Source: Pontibacter pudoricolor (lineage in GTDB: Bacteria; Bacteroidota; Bacteroidia; Cytophagales; Hymenobacteraceae). Taken from it: a stretch of DNA of 64,000 bases. A model generated the notes under the pieces. That model searched no databases. It was not told the origin of the DNA and saw only the letters and a list, made by a program, of their open reading frames with translations. The stretch's first letter is position 1; each line of letters opens with the position of its first letter. The position numbers and the translations under genes are program-made. This document shows, in pieces, positions 53,103 through 61,488 of the stretch. The stretch covers positions 1,860,001 through 1,924,000 of the forward strand of contig NZ_CP048106.1 in NCBI RefSeq assembly GCF_010092985.1, given 5' to 3'.

Positions 53103-53145
53103 GAAACAGCAAGTTTAAGAAATAGTTTTAAAAGTTAAACAGATT

Positions 53146-53955
53146 TTACCAATTGATAGGTTCTTTGTTAAGAAAAGCAGCAATACCACGCTGGCAATCT
53201 TCAGAGCTACGGGCGACGGCATTCATCTCGGCCGCATATTGCAAACCACCTTCCAGGCTCATTTCCTGCACCCGCGCGATCATCTCCTTAGTTACTTCCA
53301 TAGATTGTTTGGAGTTCTCTACGCATAGTTTCTGTGCAAATGCAAACACTCGTTGCTCCAGTTCTTCGGCTGGTACCACATAGTTTACCAAGCCATATTT
53401 TTCTGCCTCAGCAGCTGAAACAAGATCACCGGTCAATAAAAGTTGTTTGGCTCTGGACTCTCCTATTTTGCGCAACAGAAACACCTTAACTATAGCAGGT
53501 ATAAACCCGATTTTTACTTCGGTGTAGCCAAACTTCGCTTCCGGCACTGCAAACCCAAAATCGCAGATCGCAGCCAGCCCGCATCCGCCGGCAATAGCAT
53601 GTCCGTGTATCTGGGCAATAACTACTTTTTTCAGGGTATAGATCAGTCTGAAAAGCTCCATTAAATGCGTGGAGTCGGCCAGATTTTCGTGGTAGTCATT
53701 GTCCTGCAGTTTCTGAATATATTCTAAGTCAGCGCCCGCGCAAAACACTTTCCCTTCGGCACGCAGCACGATTACCTTGCAGGCGTCATCTTCTTCGGCA
53801 TAAGCAAAAGCCTGCTTCAGCTCCGACACTACTTCGTAGTTCAGGGCGTTTCTTTTTTCAGCTCTTGCCAGGGTGACATAACCTACTCTATCGTGAACTT
53901 CATAATGCACAAAGTCCATTTTTAGTTTTTCAGCAGATGTGGCTGTATCATTCAT
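53146..53955 (-). CDS. Enoyl-CoA hydratase/isomerase family protein
   Basis: 269-residue crotonase-fold enzyme. The oxyanion-hole segment VFCAGADLEYI and the later FGYTEVKIGFIPAIV, with the hydratase-type Glu, are present, together with HGHAIAGGCGLA. Members hydrate or isomerise acyl-CoAs; this one resembles methylglutaconyl- or generic enoyl-CoA hydratases rather than MenB. It could serve phenylacetate, fatty acid or amino acid catabolism: the paa genes lie 1-2 kb away beyond the repeat island, on the other strand. The exact substrate is not evident. Confidence 0.88.
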   Translation of the reverse strand: MNDTATSAEKLKMDFVHYEVHDRVGYVTLARAEKRNALNYEVVSELKQAFAYAEEDDACKVIVLRAEGKVFCAGADLEYIQKLQDNDYHENLADSTHLMELFRLIYTLKKVVIAQIHGHAIAGGCGLAAICDFGFAVPEAKFGYTEVKIGFIPAIVKVFLLRKIGESRAKQLLLTGDLVSAAEAEKYGLVNYVVPAEELEQRVFAFAQKLCVENSKQSMEVTKEMIARVQEMSLEGGLQYAAEMNAVARSSEDCQRGIAAFLNKEPINW

Positions 53956-54960
53956 AGCATATATTTATAGTTCGATTTAATAAAGGCTGGAGTTCAAATA
54001 TACGTAAGAGTTGATGTAATGCTCGGGAGAATCCGAAGAAAGTAAAAAAGCATTGTAGTGATGTTCACCCAGCTGTCATTTTGGGCACTCTTGAGCCGGG
54101 AGGAAGCGCAGCTGTGAAGGATCTGAGTTCTCCTATAGTTCTGCTTTTGTCATTTCGACGTTAGGAGAAATCTGGGTTCTATAGTTTGATTTTCTTCCAA
54201 TCCGAACCAAGCCTTTTCTTCTATAGTTACTTCTAATCCTGGGAGCTCTATTAACCTACAGTTCTATAGTTTCCTTTGGTGCCCTCACGGCCGGGAGGCC
54301 TCGTCTTCGGGCATCGCGCTGCTGCTTTCTTGCTACCCTCGTCCCTCGGGTTGCCTGGCGGCACCGCAACAAAGCAAAGGCGCTCAACCCAAAGACTGTG
54401 ATCAGCTCGATAGCTAACCTATAGTTTGCTTGAGAAGCTATAGTTGCATCGCCTTATCGTGGTGGCATTTCCGTAGGGACAGGTAAACCTGTCCTGTCCG
54501 TGGATGGACTGTAACTATAGCTAATTCAGATTTCTTACAGCTGCGCTGGCTCTCTTCGACTCGCGTCTCAAGAATGTTCGAAATGACAAGTCGAAAAAGC
54601 AATAACAGAAAAGTCCCCCTTTTGAAGGGGGCAGGGGATGACAAACAGTAACTATAGAACTATAGCTCTCAACTATAGCAAAGGCAGAAATTCCCCTCTT
54701 GGGAGGGGCAGGGGTGGGTTACAACAGCAACTATAAAACAGTAACCTAAACTATAACGACAACTCGAAAGCTCCTTCCCCTGTTTTGGGGGTAGGGGGCC
54801 CCGATAAAAGGGGAAGGCTGGGAAGGGGTGAAACCACAACTATAGAACCACAGCTCAAACTATAGCATGTGTTCAATTCCAAAAATCAGTCTAATCTTCC
54901 TTAACCTGCGGTTCAGACGAAATCTCCTAAATCACAGTTTAGTTTAAAACCCTCAACTAT
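53956..54960. repeat. Gene-free repeat island between the crotonase gene and paaR
   Basis: About 1 kb without a credible gene, made of several repeat types separated by at least twelve CTATAG copies. Type A, TGTCATTT(T/C)G...AGGATCT/GAGAAATCTG, occurs at about 54072-54140, 54149-54184 and, inverted, 54513-54590. Type B, G- and C-rich palindromes, occurs at 54614-54640, 54690-54720 and 54770-54830 (forms of CCCCTTTTGAAGGGG and CAGGGG). A unique GC-rich block with self-complementary GGTGCC / GGCACC lies at 54279-54366. Most boundaries coincide with CTATAGTT. It resembles a graveyard of intergenic repeats. Confidence 0.7.
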
Positions 54961-54977
54961 AAAACCTCGTTATAAAA

Positions 54978-55009
54978 TTTGCTAACGAACGTTAGGTTGT
55001 TTACATTTG
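54978..55009 (+). promoter_or_regulatory. Promoter of paaR with embedded operator
   Basis: TTTG at 54978-54981, 20 nt, then TACATTTG at 55002-55009: a consensus Bacteroidetes promoter. Between the elements lies CTAACG-AA-CGTTAG (54982-54995), an inverted repeat that fits the PaaR operator form CNAACGNNCGTTNG I recall from Thermus. A repressor bound here would block RNA polymerase. Transcription would start about 5 nt before the ATG. Confidence 0.8.
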
Positions 55010-55019
55010 TTAGTTATAT

Positions 55020-55598
55020 ATGGAAGTAACTTTGAGCAGAAAAGAACAAATAGAGCAAACCGCTACGGCACTGTTTAAAAACAGGGGCTTTTCGGCTACG
55101 TCTATGCGCGACCTGGCAAACCAGCTGGGTATCGAAGCTGCCAGTATTTACTCTCATATTAAGTCAAAAGAAGAGATTCTGCAGCGGGTGTGTTTCCGGA
55201 TGGCCAATGAGTTTTTTGAAGCTATTGACCAGGCTGATGTATGCAGTGCTTCTGCTTCTGAACGACTACAGGCGGCCATTACAGCGCACGTCAAAGTATT
55301 AGCTAAGAATACGGAAGCATCGGCAGTGTTTCTGCACGAGTGGCGCCACTTAAGCGAGCCGCACCATGCTGAGTTCTTAGCACTGCGTAACCGTTACGAA
55401 GAACACTTTAGAGAAATAGTTCGTGAAGGCATTAAAGCCGGCGAGTTTAAAGTGCCTGATGAGAAATTTGCTGTTTTAACGATACTTTCCGGGCTGAACT
55501 GGATACACACCTGGTACAAGCCGGAAGGAAAAATGAACGCTGAAGAAATTGCCGCTAACCTGGCAACTATGCTACTAAACGGACTGAAACAAACTTAA
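55020..55598 (+). CDS. paaR: TetR-family regulator, probable phenylacetate repressor PaaR
   Basis: 192-residue TetR-type protein. N-terminal helix-turn-helix: RKEQIEQTATALFKNRGFSA and TSMRDLANQLGIEAASIYSHI (motifs in overview). The C-terminal ligand domain contains FLHEWRHLSEPHHAEFLALRN, also found in TetR proteins next to paa or fatty-acid-degradation genes. It lies directly upstream of paaABCD on the same strand, and its promoter holds a matching inverted repeat; phenylacetyl-CoA is the likely inducer by analogy to Thermus PaaR. Confidence 0.85.
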   Translation: MEVTLSRKEQIEQTATALFKNRGFSATSMRDLANQLGIEAASIYSHIKSKEEILQRVCFRMANEFFEAIDQADVCSASASERLQAAITAHVKVLAKNTEASAVFLHEWRHLSEPHHAEFLALRNRYEEHFREIVREGIKAGEFKVPDEKFAVLTILSGLNWIHTWYKPEGKMNAEEIAANLATMLLNGLKQT

Positions 55599-55625
55599 AA
55601 AGCGCCAAACACAAATTAACTAATC

Positions 55626-55658
55626 GCCGGGCTGCCACCTACGGCCCGGCACTTTTAC
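55626..55658 (+). terminator. Hairpin between paaR and paaA
   Basis: Stem GCCGGGC / GCCCGGC with an 11-nt loop, followed by ACTTTTACT. The tail is weakly T-rich, so it may attenuate rather than end transcription. Confidence 0.5.
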
Positions 55659-55681
55659 TGAACCTTTAAACTATAAATAAT

Positions 55682-56668
55682 ATGTACGGAGGAGGAAACG
55701 TTTTTGAAGCGACTAAATTCGATGATGTGCAGACAGAAGATCCTGCAAAATTAGAAGAATTTGAAGCACGCATTGCCCGCGGAGAGAAGATCGAACCAAC
55801 CGATTGGATGCCCGAACTTTACCGCAAGCAGCTGATCCGCATGATCGAGCAGCACGCGCACTCAGAAATTATCGGTGCATTGCCGGAAGGCACCTGGATC
55901 ACCCGGGCCCCCGGCTTCCGTCGTAAGATGGCGCAGATGGCAAAGGTGCAGGACGAAGTAGGCCACGCACAACTACTATACTCAGCTGCCGAAACGCTGG
56001 GCAAGTCGCGTGAGCAAATGCTGACTGACCTGATCAACGGTAAATCAAAATATTCGAACGTATTCAACTACCCTGCCTTTACCTGGGCAGACTCTAATAT
56101 TATTTCCTGGCTGATTGATGCAGGTGCTATAGTTAACCAGATGGCGAATGCCAAAGGTAGTTACGGTCCTTACTCACGTGCTTTGGAGCGTATCTGCGCC
56201 GAAGAAGCATTCCACCTGAAGTATGGCCACGATGCCGTGGTGCATATGGCAACAGGCTCACCAAAGCAGCGCGAAATGATACAGGCTGCACTTAACCGTT
56301 GGTGGCCACCGATCATGACCTTCTTTGGCCCATCAGATAAAATGAGTACGCACACCGAAACACTGATGCGCTGGAAAGTGAAGATGGCTTCTAATGACGA
56401 ATGCCGTCAGCAGTTTCTGGATATGTATGTGCCTAAGATCTGGGAGCTTGGCTTAACTGTTCCGGATCCGAATCTTAAGAAGAATATGGAAACCGGCCAG
56501 TGGGAATTCACGGAGCCGGATTGGGATGAGTTCAAGCGTGTGATCAACGGTGATGGCCCTTGCAACGCCGAGCGCCTTGCGGTACGCCGCACTGCTGAAG
56601 AACGTGGTGCCTGGGTACGCAGAGCCCTGCTAAACCCGAAAGCAAAATACGTTCGTCCATTGGCATAG
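55682..56668 (+). CDS. paaA: Phenylacetyl-CoA 1,2-epoxidase catalytic subunit PaaA
   Basis: 328-residue di-iron subunit of the ring-epoxidising monooxygenase, which attacks the aromatic ring of phenylacetyl-CoA with O2. The metal-binding ferritin-like helices include [16 protein letters not shown] and [13 protein letters not shown], both with the ExxH pattern, and the characteristic start MYGGGNVFE is present. Family length. First of the four clustered subunit/assembly genes. Confidence 0.95.
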   Translation: MYGGGNVFEATKFDDVQTEDPAKLEEFEARIARGEKIEPTDWMPELYRKQLIRMIEQHAHSEIIGALPEGTWITRAPGFRRKMAQMAKVQDEVGHAQLLYSAAETLGKSREQMLTDLINGKSKYSNVFNYPAFTWADSNIISWLIDAGAIVNQMANAKGSYGPYSRALERICAEEAFHLKYGHDAVVHMATGSPKQREMIQAALNRWWPPIMTFFGPSDKMSTHTETLMRWKVKMASNDECRQQFLDMYVPKIWELGLTVPDPNLKKNMETGQWEFTEPDWDEFKRVINGDGPCNAERLAVRRTAEERGAWVRRALLNPKAKYVRPLA

Positions 56669-56752
56669 CCAATGGTAGTTTAGAGTTATGAGTTAAGAGT
56701 TAAAAGTACTCTTCATTCATAACTCATAACTTTTAACTCTTAACTTTTAACT
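56669..56752. repeat. Word-repeat inverted element between paaA and paaB, copy 5
   Basis: The left arm (about 56685-56710) is AGTTATGAGTTAAGAGTTAA and AAGT; the right arm (about 56718-56750) is CATAACTCATAACTTTTAAC and TCTTAACTTTTAACT. The arms are complementary in blocks, giving a hairpin of more than 20 bp in the mRNA. Confidence 0.75.
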
Positions 56753-57391
56753 ATGTCTCTGACATCCCTAGACCCAAGAGTAACAAGATTGAACCTGCCA
56801 GAAGGCGAAGTTCCTGCGATGGAGCCAAAGCCGGAGCTGGATCAGTTTGAAACATACGAAGCCTTCCATCAGAAGAAAGAAGGTACTGCTTATACTTACG
56901 TTGGCCCGGTTCATGCGCCTAACGAAGACGTGGCTTTCCTGTTTGCAAAAGAGCAGTATAGCCGCCGCTTTGCCTGCACCGGCCTTTGGATCGCGCGCAC
57001 CGAAAACATCCAGGTTACGCCTTACGGTAATGATAACGAGAATGTGTACGACACTATCCAGTTTGAAGAACCTGTTTTACGTTCTGAGCAACCTGAACCA
57101 TATGAAATCTTCCATCTGAAAAAGCGTGGAAAAGCGCATGCACATGCCGGCCGTGTAATGGCAACATCTTACCAGGAAGCACTTCAGGAAGCAAAACAAC
57201 AATTAGGAGAGAAAGGCCCTATCGTAAATGTGTGGGTAGTTAAGTCGAAAGATGTGCTGCAGTCTGCAGAAGAGGATAAGGATATGTGGACCACTATTCC
57301 GGAGAAGAAATACCGCGAAGCCATTGCCTACAAAGTAATGGACAAGATTACGAAGTATAAAGAAGAGAATAAACCTACAACTGCGCAATAA
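56753..57391 (+). CDS. paaB: Phenylacetyl-CoA epoxidase subunit PaaB with duplicated domain
   Basis: 212 residues, more than twice the roughly 95 of E. coli PaaB. Two PaaB-like units are visible: residues 31-90 (FETYEAFHQKKEGTAYTYVG ... WIARTENI) and 113-171 (PEPYEIFHLKKRGKAHAHAG ... WVVKSKDV), sharing YE-FH-KK-G-A, the A-AKEQ/EAKQQ helix and a W(I/V) strand. The linker and C-terminal tail are charged. PaaB bridges the PaaAC heterodimers; one chain here would replace two. Its stop overlaps the paaC start by one base. Confidence 0.9.
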   Translation: MSLTSLDPRVTRLNLPEGEVPAMEPKPELDQFETYEAFHQKKEGTAYTYVGPVHAPNEDVAFLFAKEQYSRRFACTGLWIARTENIQVTPYGNDNENVYDTIQFEEPVLRSEQPEPYEIFHLKKRGKAHAHAGRVMATSYQEALQEAKQQLGEKGPIVNVWVVKSKDVLQSAEEDKDMWTTIPEKKYREAIAYKVMDKITKYKEENKPTTAQ

Positions 57392-58146
57392 TGAACGAGC
57401 AAGCGATAAAAGACCTGTTATACAAACTGGCAGACGACCAGCTTATACTTGGCCACCGCAACTCTGAATGGACCGGCTTCGGCCCGATACTGGAAGAGGA
57501 CATTGCTTTCTCGTCGATGGCGCAGGATAAGATAGGCCATAGTTTAGCTTTTTATACGTTGCTGCAGGAGCTTGGCGAAGCTGAACCTGATACCGTTGCC
57601 TTTACCCGCAACGCCAACCAGTTCCATAACAGCCACCTGGTAGAACTGCCAAACGGCGAGTACGATTTCAGCCTAATCCGCCACTTTTTATACGATAATG
57701 CCGAGATCATCCGTTTCGAGATGCTGTCGCAGTCGAGCTACGAGCCGATTGCTAAAGTTGCTACGAAGCTGAAAGGCGAAGTAAAATACCATGTGCTGCA
57801 CGCCAATACCTGGATCAAGAATTTAGGTTCATCTACTGAAGAAGCTATCCTTCGTTTGCAGTCTTCGTTGAATGAAGCGATGCCTTATGCGCTGGCGATG
57901 TTCGAGAAATCGAATTATGAGCAGGAGCTAATTGATGCAGGTGTGTATGCAGGCGAAGAAGCTGTGAAAGCTGAGTGGCTGAAGCGCATACAGGCAGTAA
58001 TTGAAAAGACAGATTTGAAATTACCTGACCTGACAACTATAGAACCTAAGTTTGGTGGACGCTACGGTGAGCATACAGAACACCTGCAGCCGCTATTGGA
58101 CGAGATGGCTGAAGTATTTAAGATTGACCCAACTGCTGAGTGGTAA
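57391..58146 (+). CDS. paaC: Phenylacetyl-CoA epoxidase structural subunit PaaC
   Basis: 251-residue ferritin-like protein that pairs with PaaA but does not carry the catalytic di-iron centre in E. coli. LGHRNSEWTGFGPILEEDIAFSS (in overview), MAQDKIGHSLAFYTLLQELG and NTWIKNLGSSTEEA are family signatures. Translationally coupled to paaB (TAATG). Confidence 0.94.
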   Translation: MNEQAIKDLLYKLADDQLILGHRNSEWTGFGPILEEDIAFSSMAQDKIGHSLAFYTLLQELGEAEPDTVAFTRNANQFHNSHLVELPNGEYDFSLIRHFLYDNAEIIRFEMLSQSSYEPIAKVATKLKGEVKYHVLHANTWIKNLGSSTEEAILRLQSSLNEAMPYALAMFEKSNYEQELIDAGVYAGEEAVKAEWLKRIQAVIEKTDLKLPDLTTIEPKFGGRYGEHTEHLQPLLDEMAEVFKIDPTAEW

Positions 58147-58221
58147 TTAGTCGTTAATCGTTACCATTGATCGCTTTTTGTGAATCCGAATAACGAACAA
58201 CGAGTAACTAATAACGAAACA
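58147..58221. repeat. Word-repeat inverted element between paaC and paaD, copy 6
   Basis: The left arm is TTAGTCGTTAATCGTTACC; the right arm is AATAACGAACAACGAG and TAACTAATAACGAAAC. It also creates a misleading in-frame GTG start for paaD at 58180. Confidence 0.7.
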
Positions 58222-58704
58222 ATGTTGACCAAGGAAAACATATTAACCCTGCTGGAGGAGGTAAAAGACCCTGAAATACCGGTGTTATCGCTGGTGGATC
58301 TGGGGGTGATCACGGGTGTGGAAGTTTCGAAAGATGACCACGTTACCGTGAATATGACGCCTACTTTTGCCGGTTGCCCTGCCATGGACTACATGAAGAA
58401 AGATGTAGAACGCACACTGGAAAAACACGGCATCACCAACTATAAGGTTAACATGACCTTTGATAAGCCCTGGGACAGCAATAAGCTTTCAGAGAAAGGC
58501 CGTAAACAGTTGAAAGAGTTTGGCCTGGCACCACCACCAAAGTATGACCTGATATTGGACCTGGATATTCTGGAACATGTAAAGTGCCCTTACTGCGATA
58601 GCGATAATACGGATATGAGAACGCCTTTCGGCCCGACACTTTGCCGCTCTATGCATTACTGTAACAACTGTAAGCAGATGTTTGAGCAGTTCAAGCCACT
58701 TTAA
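58222..58704 (+). CDS. paaD: Phenylacetate pathway Fe-S assembly protein PaaD
   Basis: 160 residues from the ATG at 58222; the upstream in-frame GTG at 58180 would translate the repeat element and is rejected. The N-terminal MIP18/DUF59 domain has LLEEVKDPEIPVLSLVDLGV and TPTFAGCPAMDYM. The C-terminal zinc-ribbon has CPYC and CNNC. PaaD is needed to mature the PaaE iron-sulfur cluster or the epoxidase complex. Last gene of the plus-strand paa group. Confidence 0.92.
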   Translation: MLTKENILTLLEEVKDPEIPVLSLVDLGVITGVEVSKDDHVTVNMTPTFAGCPAMDYMKKDVERTLEKHGITNYKVNMTFDKPWDSNKLSEKGRKQLKEFGLAPPPKYDLILDLDILEHVKCPYCDSDNTDMRTPFGPTLCRSMHYCNNCKQMFEQFKPL

Positions 58705-58705
58705 G

Positions 58706-58770
58706 TAACCTAACTATAAACAGAAAGGCCAGCTGAACTATAGCTGGCCTTTCTGTTTATAGTTAGGTTA
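58706..58770. terminator. Perfect 29-bp inverted-repeat terminator between paaD and the NlpE-like gene
   Basis: Arms 58706-58734 and 58742-58770 are exact complements. The core AGAAAGGCCAGCT is flanked by TAACTATAAAC / GTTTATAGTTA. The stop codon of the convergent lipoprotein gene lies within the right arm. Confidence 0.92.
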
Positions 58771-59553
58771 TTTCTCTTCGCTCTTCGTACTCAGAAACAT
58801 TCCGCAGCCGTTAAACTCAATGCCTTTTGCCTTTACCCGAACTGTGTGCGTAAACATTTTACCAGACATAGTGTCTTCGCAGGGCTGTACAGTTAATTCA
58901 ACTATAAGGTCGCCGGTTTCAGCAGTGGCTTTATAGGTAATAGTTTTACCGTTATTTACGATCTCCGGAATTGCAGTTTCCAGGGCTATAGTTTCGGAAG
59001 GCAGCGTTTTAAAGTACATGCCTTTCTCCTGGTCAATTTCCAGTGCCCAGCCAGGTTCGTTTCCGGTAGCTATAAAATCGACACCTAGCCTGCGTTTTTC
59101 ATTCCAAAGTTCAGGATTGTTGCCTGTTAAGTCAGTGTCCTTTCTCAGCCTGTATTTGTCAGCCAGGTTGGTGGTTATTCTCTTCCCTTTCTGATCTAAC
59201 ATATGCAATTCCCCACCTATCGATAAGTCGAATTGGGTTGAAGTAGAATCGTTGCCGTGAAGTTGAAGAATGCCATTCGCTATTTGCCAGGTTCCGGTGC
59301 GGGTATAGGGTTCAACGTCACGCTCCTGGTAAACCATTGTTTCTTCAAAGGTATTGTCTTCGTTCAGGCTCAGGTTATAGTTTATGCCCGGGCAGTCGGC
59401 ACAAGGAATTACACCACGCCACACTCCTACAACACTGCGGGGCAATCTGCTCTCGCCTACTTCAACATCCACAGCCTCCGTCGAAAGTTCGCTTGTGGTA
59501 CAACCCGAAACTATAGCCGCCAACACCAGAAACAGCCAAAATCCTTTACTCAT
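58768..59553 (-). CDS. NlpE-like lipoprotein fused to a COG3650-type domain
   Basis: 261-residue lipoprotein; the signal ends AIVSGC with Cys18 lipidated. Residues about 40-130 match the NlpE N-terminal domain: VVGVWRGVIPCADCPGINYNL (in overview) with the CxxC, then ETGTWQIANG-type strands and a heat-shock HslJ-like layout. The C-terminal half (FIATGNEPGWALEIDQEKG, ... NGCGMF) belongs to a COG3650-like module. In E. coli NlpE senses surface contact and copper; here the role is open. No Asp-rich export signal follows the Cys. Confidence 0.82.
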   Translation of the reverse strand: MSKGFWLFLVLAAIVSGCTTSELSTEAVDVEVGESRLPRSVVGVWRGVIPCADCPGINYNLSLNEDNTFEETMVYQERDVEPYTRTGTWQIANGILQLHGNDSTSTQFDLSIGGELHMLDQKGKRITTNLADKYRLRKDTDLTGNNPELWNEKRRLGVDFIATGNEPGWALEIDQEKGMYFKTLPSETIALETAIPEIVNNGKTITYKATAETGDLIVELTVQPCEDTMSGKMFTHTVRVKAKGIEFNGCGMFLSTKSEEK

Positions 59554-59604
59554 ACTCTTATTTTACGACCTAAAATTAACGCCGATCCTCTACTTAAAAT
59601 AAAA

Positions 59605-59634
59605 AGCCCTGCTACGAATAGCAGGGCTCAAAAT
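59605..59634 (-). terminator. Terminator after the M3 peptidase gene
   Basis: Perfect stem AGCCCTGCTA / TAGCAGGGCT with loop CGAA (59605-59628) and, on the minus strand, a following TTTTTATTTT tract. TTTATAGTTTATAGTTG lies just before the peptidase stop. Confidence 0.85.
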
Positions 59635-59651
59635 TAGGCAAATTTTATAGT

Positions 59652-61382
59652 TTATAGTTGCTCCATTTCGTGCTGCACAAAATCAACCAGACTTTTAATA
59701 TATGCCGTACTGAAATCGAATTTGATACCAGCCGCCTCGTATACTTCGCCTATCGATACGGTATAGCCTAAGCTCAACGCACGTTTGTAAGCTGCCAAAC
59801 CTTCCGCTGGGTTCTCTTTATAGTTCTTCCAAACAGCAATTGCACCCAACTGCGCCATGGCATACTCCACATAATAAAACGGAACTTCGAAAATATGTAG
59901 CTGCTTCTGCCACATGTATGGCTTGTACTGTTCCAGCCCGGTCCAGTCAACTAACTGGTGGTTAAACTGGTCGAAGATATTCACCCATTCCTGTTTGCGC
60001 TCTTCGGTAGTTTGCTCCGGATGTTCGTAGATCCAGTGCTGGAATTTATCAACTGTAGCCACCCACGGGAAGGTCTCCAATACGCTTTCCAAATGCGTTT
60101 TCTTAGCTCTGCGCAGTTCGTCTTCATCATCAAAGAAGGTATCCCAGTAATCCATCGAGATCAGCTCCATCGACATAGACGCCAGTTCTGCTACTTCTGA
60201 AGGTGGATGCTTGAAAGAGTTCAGCGTCAGCTCACGTGTCAGGAAAGAATGTACGGCATGGCCGCCTTCGTGCAGCATCGTGATCACATCGCGCAAGCTG
60301 GAAGTCGCATTCATAAAAATGAACGGAACCCCGATCTCATCCAATGGATAGTTGTAACCGCCCGGCGCTTTTCCTTTTCTGGACTCCAGATCCAGGTGGC
60401 CCATGGCGCGCATGGTAGCAAGGCAATCGCCTAAATACGTATCCAGTTTGTAGAATACCTGCACTGTTTTCTCGAGCAGTTCTTCGCCGGAAGTAAAAGG
60501 CTCCAACGGTTTTCTGCCTGACGGGTCCACATCCAGGTCCCAGGGCTTTAATTCTTCTACTCCCAGTTTCTGCTTGCGCTCCTGGTCTATAGTTGTTAGC
60601 AGCGGAACTATAGTTTCTTTTATTGAAGTATGGAAATCGAAGCAATCCTGCGGGGTATAATCGAAACGGCCAAGTGCGGCAAACATGTAATCCCGGAAAT
60701 TCCCGAAATCTGCATTTTTAGCTACCTGTGTGCGGAGTTTCAGCAGTTCGTTGAACAGTTCATCCAGCTTGTCCTTGTCCTGAATGCGGCGCTCCTGTAT
60801 CGTTCTCCAGGCTTCTTCACGCACGGCTCGGTCGTTCTGCTTCATGCGGTCGGCAGCGCGCTGCAGGGTCATCTCTTCGCCATCCAGCGTTACGGTCATT
60901 GCACCGGTAATGGCTGCGTACTGTTGCTGCTTGGTGCTGATCTCAGTGTTAAGCGGAATGTTCTCTTCCCTGAAAATCTCCAGCGCACGTTCTACGCCAC
61001 GCAGGTAAATTCTATACTTGTTTTTATCCAGTGCAGTCACGTAAGGCGAGTGCATCAGCTTTTTGTTCAGCTCGTGGTCGTAAGGCGCAATTTTGGGGTC
61101 TATTTCAGACACAAAATACTGGAAGGCTTTGGTACTCTCTTCGTTCTGTGTGTCGCAGGTCATGCGTATGTAGCGCCAGCCCATGTCTTCCGAAAGCATA
61201 CTCTCCAGCTCGCTCCGGTCGGCCATCCACTTTTCAAGCTCTTCTACGTTAGTAATTTCCCTGTTTTTCAGTTCTTCAAAAGAAGGTTGCAGGGCTTCCC
61301 AGGTTTCTACTTTAAAATCTTCAGGCAGGTAAGTGCGTTGCTTGCGCTTTGGTATAATTAAGTTTGCTGATACGTTGGTCAT
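59652..61382 (-). CDS. pepF: M3 family oligoendopeptidase (PepF-like)
   Basis: Zinc metallopeptidase of 576 residues that cuts short peptides in the cytoplasm. The start at 61382 (MTNVSANL) is preferred to the in-frame one at 61436, whose extra 18 residues look like translated promoter DNA. The zinc site HExxH is in MLHEGGHAVHSF, with the third ligand Glu in SMSMELISMDYW. The PYYVEYAMAQLGAIAVW segment is typical of M3B. It lies between the paa groups, but a link to phenylacetate degradation is not evident. Confidence 0.92.
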   Translation of the reverse strand: MTNVSANLIIPKRKQRTYLPEDFKVETWEALQPSFEELKNREITNVEELEKWMADRSELESMLSEDMGWRYIRMTCDTQNEESTKAFQYFVSEIDPKIAPYDHELNKKLMHSPYVTALDKNKYRIYLRGVERALEIFREENIPLNTEISTKQQQYAAITGAMTVTLDGEEMTLQRAADRMKQNDRAVREEAWRTIQERRIQDKDKLDELFNELLKLRTQVAKNADFGNFRDYMFAALGRFDYTPQDCFDFHTSIKETIVPLLTTIDQERKQKLGVEELKPWDLDVDPSGRKPLEPFTSGEELLEKTVQVFYKLDTYLGDCLATMRAMGHLDLESRKGKAPGGYNYPLDEIGVPFIFMNATSSLRDVITMLHEGGHAVHSFLTRELTLNSFKHPPSEVAELASMSMELISMDYWDTFFDDEDELRRAKKTHLESVLETFPWVATVDKFQHWIYEHPEQTTEERKQEWVNIFDQFNHQLVDWTGLEQYKPYMWQKQLHIFEVPFYYVEYAMAQLGAIAVWKNYKENPAEGLAAYKRALSLGYTVSIGEVYEAAGIKFDFSTAYIKSLVDFVQHEMEQL

Positions 61383-61431
61383 AATGCTAACATATATTCT
61401 AAAAATGTAATATAGGTACTTCCGCTGAAAG

Positions 61432-61465
61432 TACAAAAAAAGCCATATCTACAAAAGATATGGCT
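61432..61465 (-). terminator. Terminator after paaE
   Basis: Perfect stem AGCCATATCT / AGATATGGCT around ACAAA, with a T-run on the minus strand. It shows that pepF is transcribed from its own promoter. Confidence 0.85.
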
Positions 61466-61488
61466 CTTATTTTATACGTGAATTTTAA

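Noticed and set aside
54438..54644. 68-codon minus-strand frame in the repeat island
   Set aside because: It consists of translated repeat sequence and spans several repeat blocks.
58180..58221. Earlier GTG start for paaD
   Set aside because: The extra 14 residues are a translation of the word-repeat element (Asn/Glu/Arg/Val-rich) and are not part of the PaaD family.
61383..61436. Earlier start for the M3 peptidase
   Set aside because: It adds a Tyr/Phe/Arg-rich stretch unlike the family and reads through the promoter and terminator zone.
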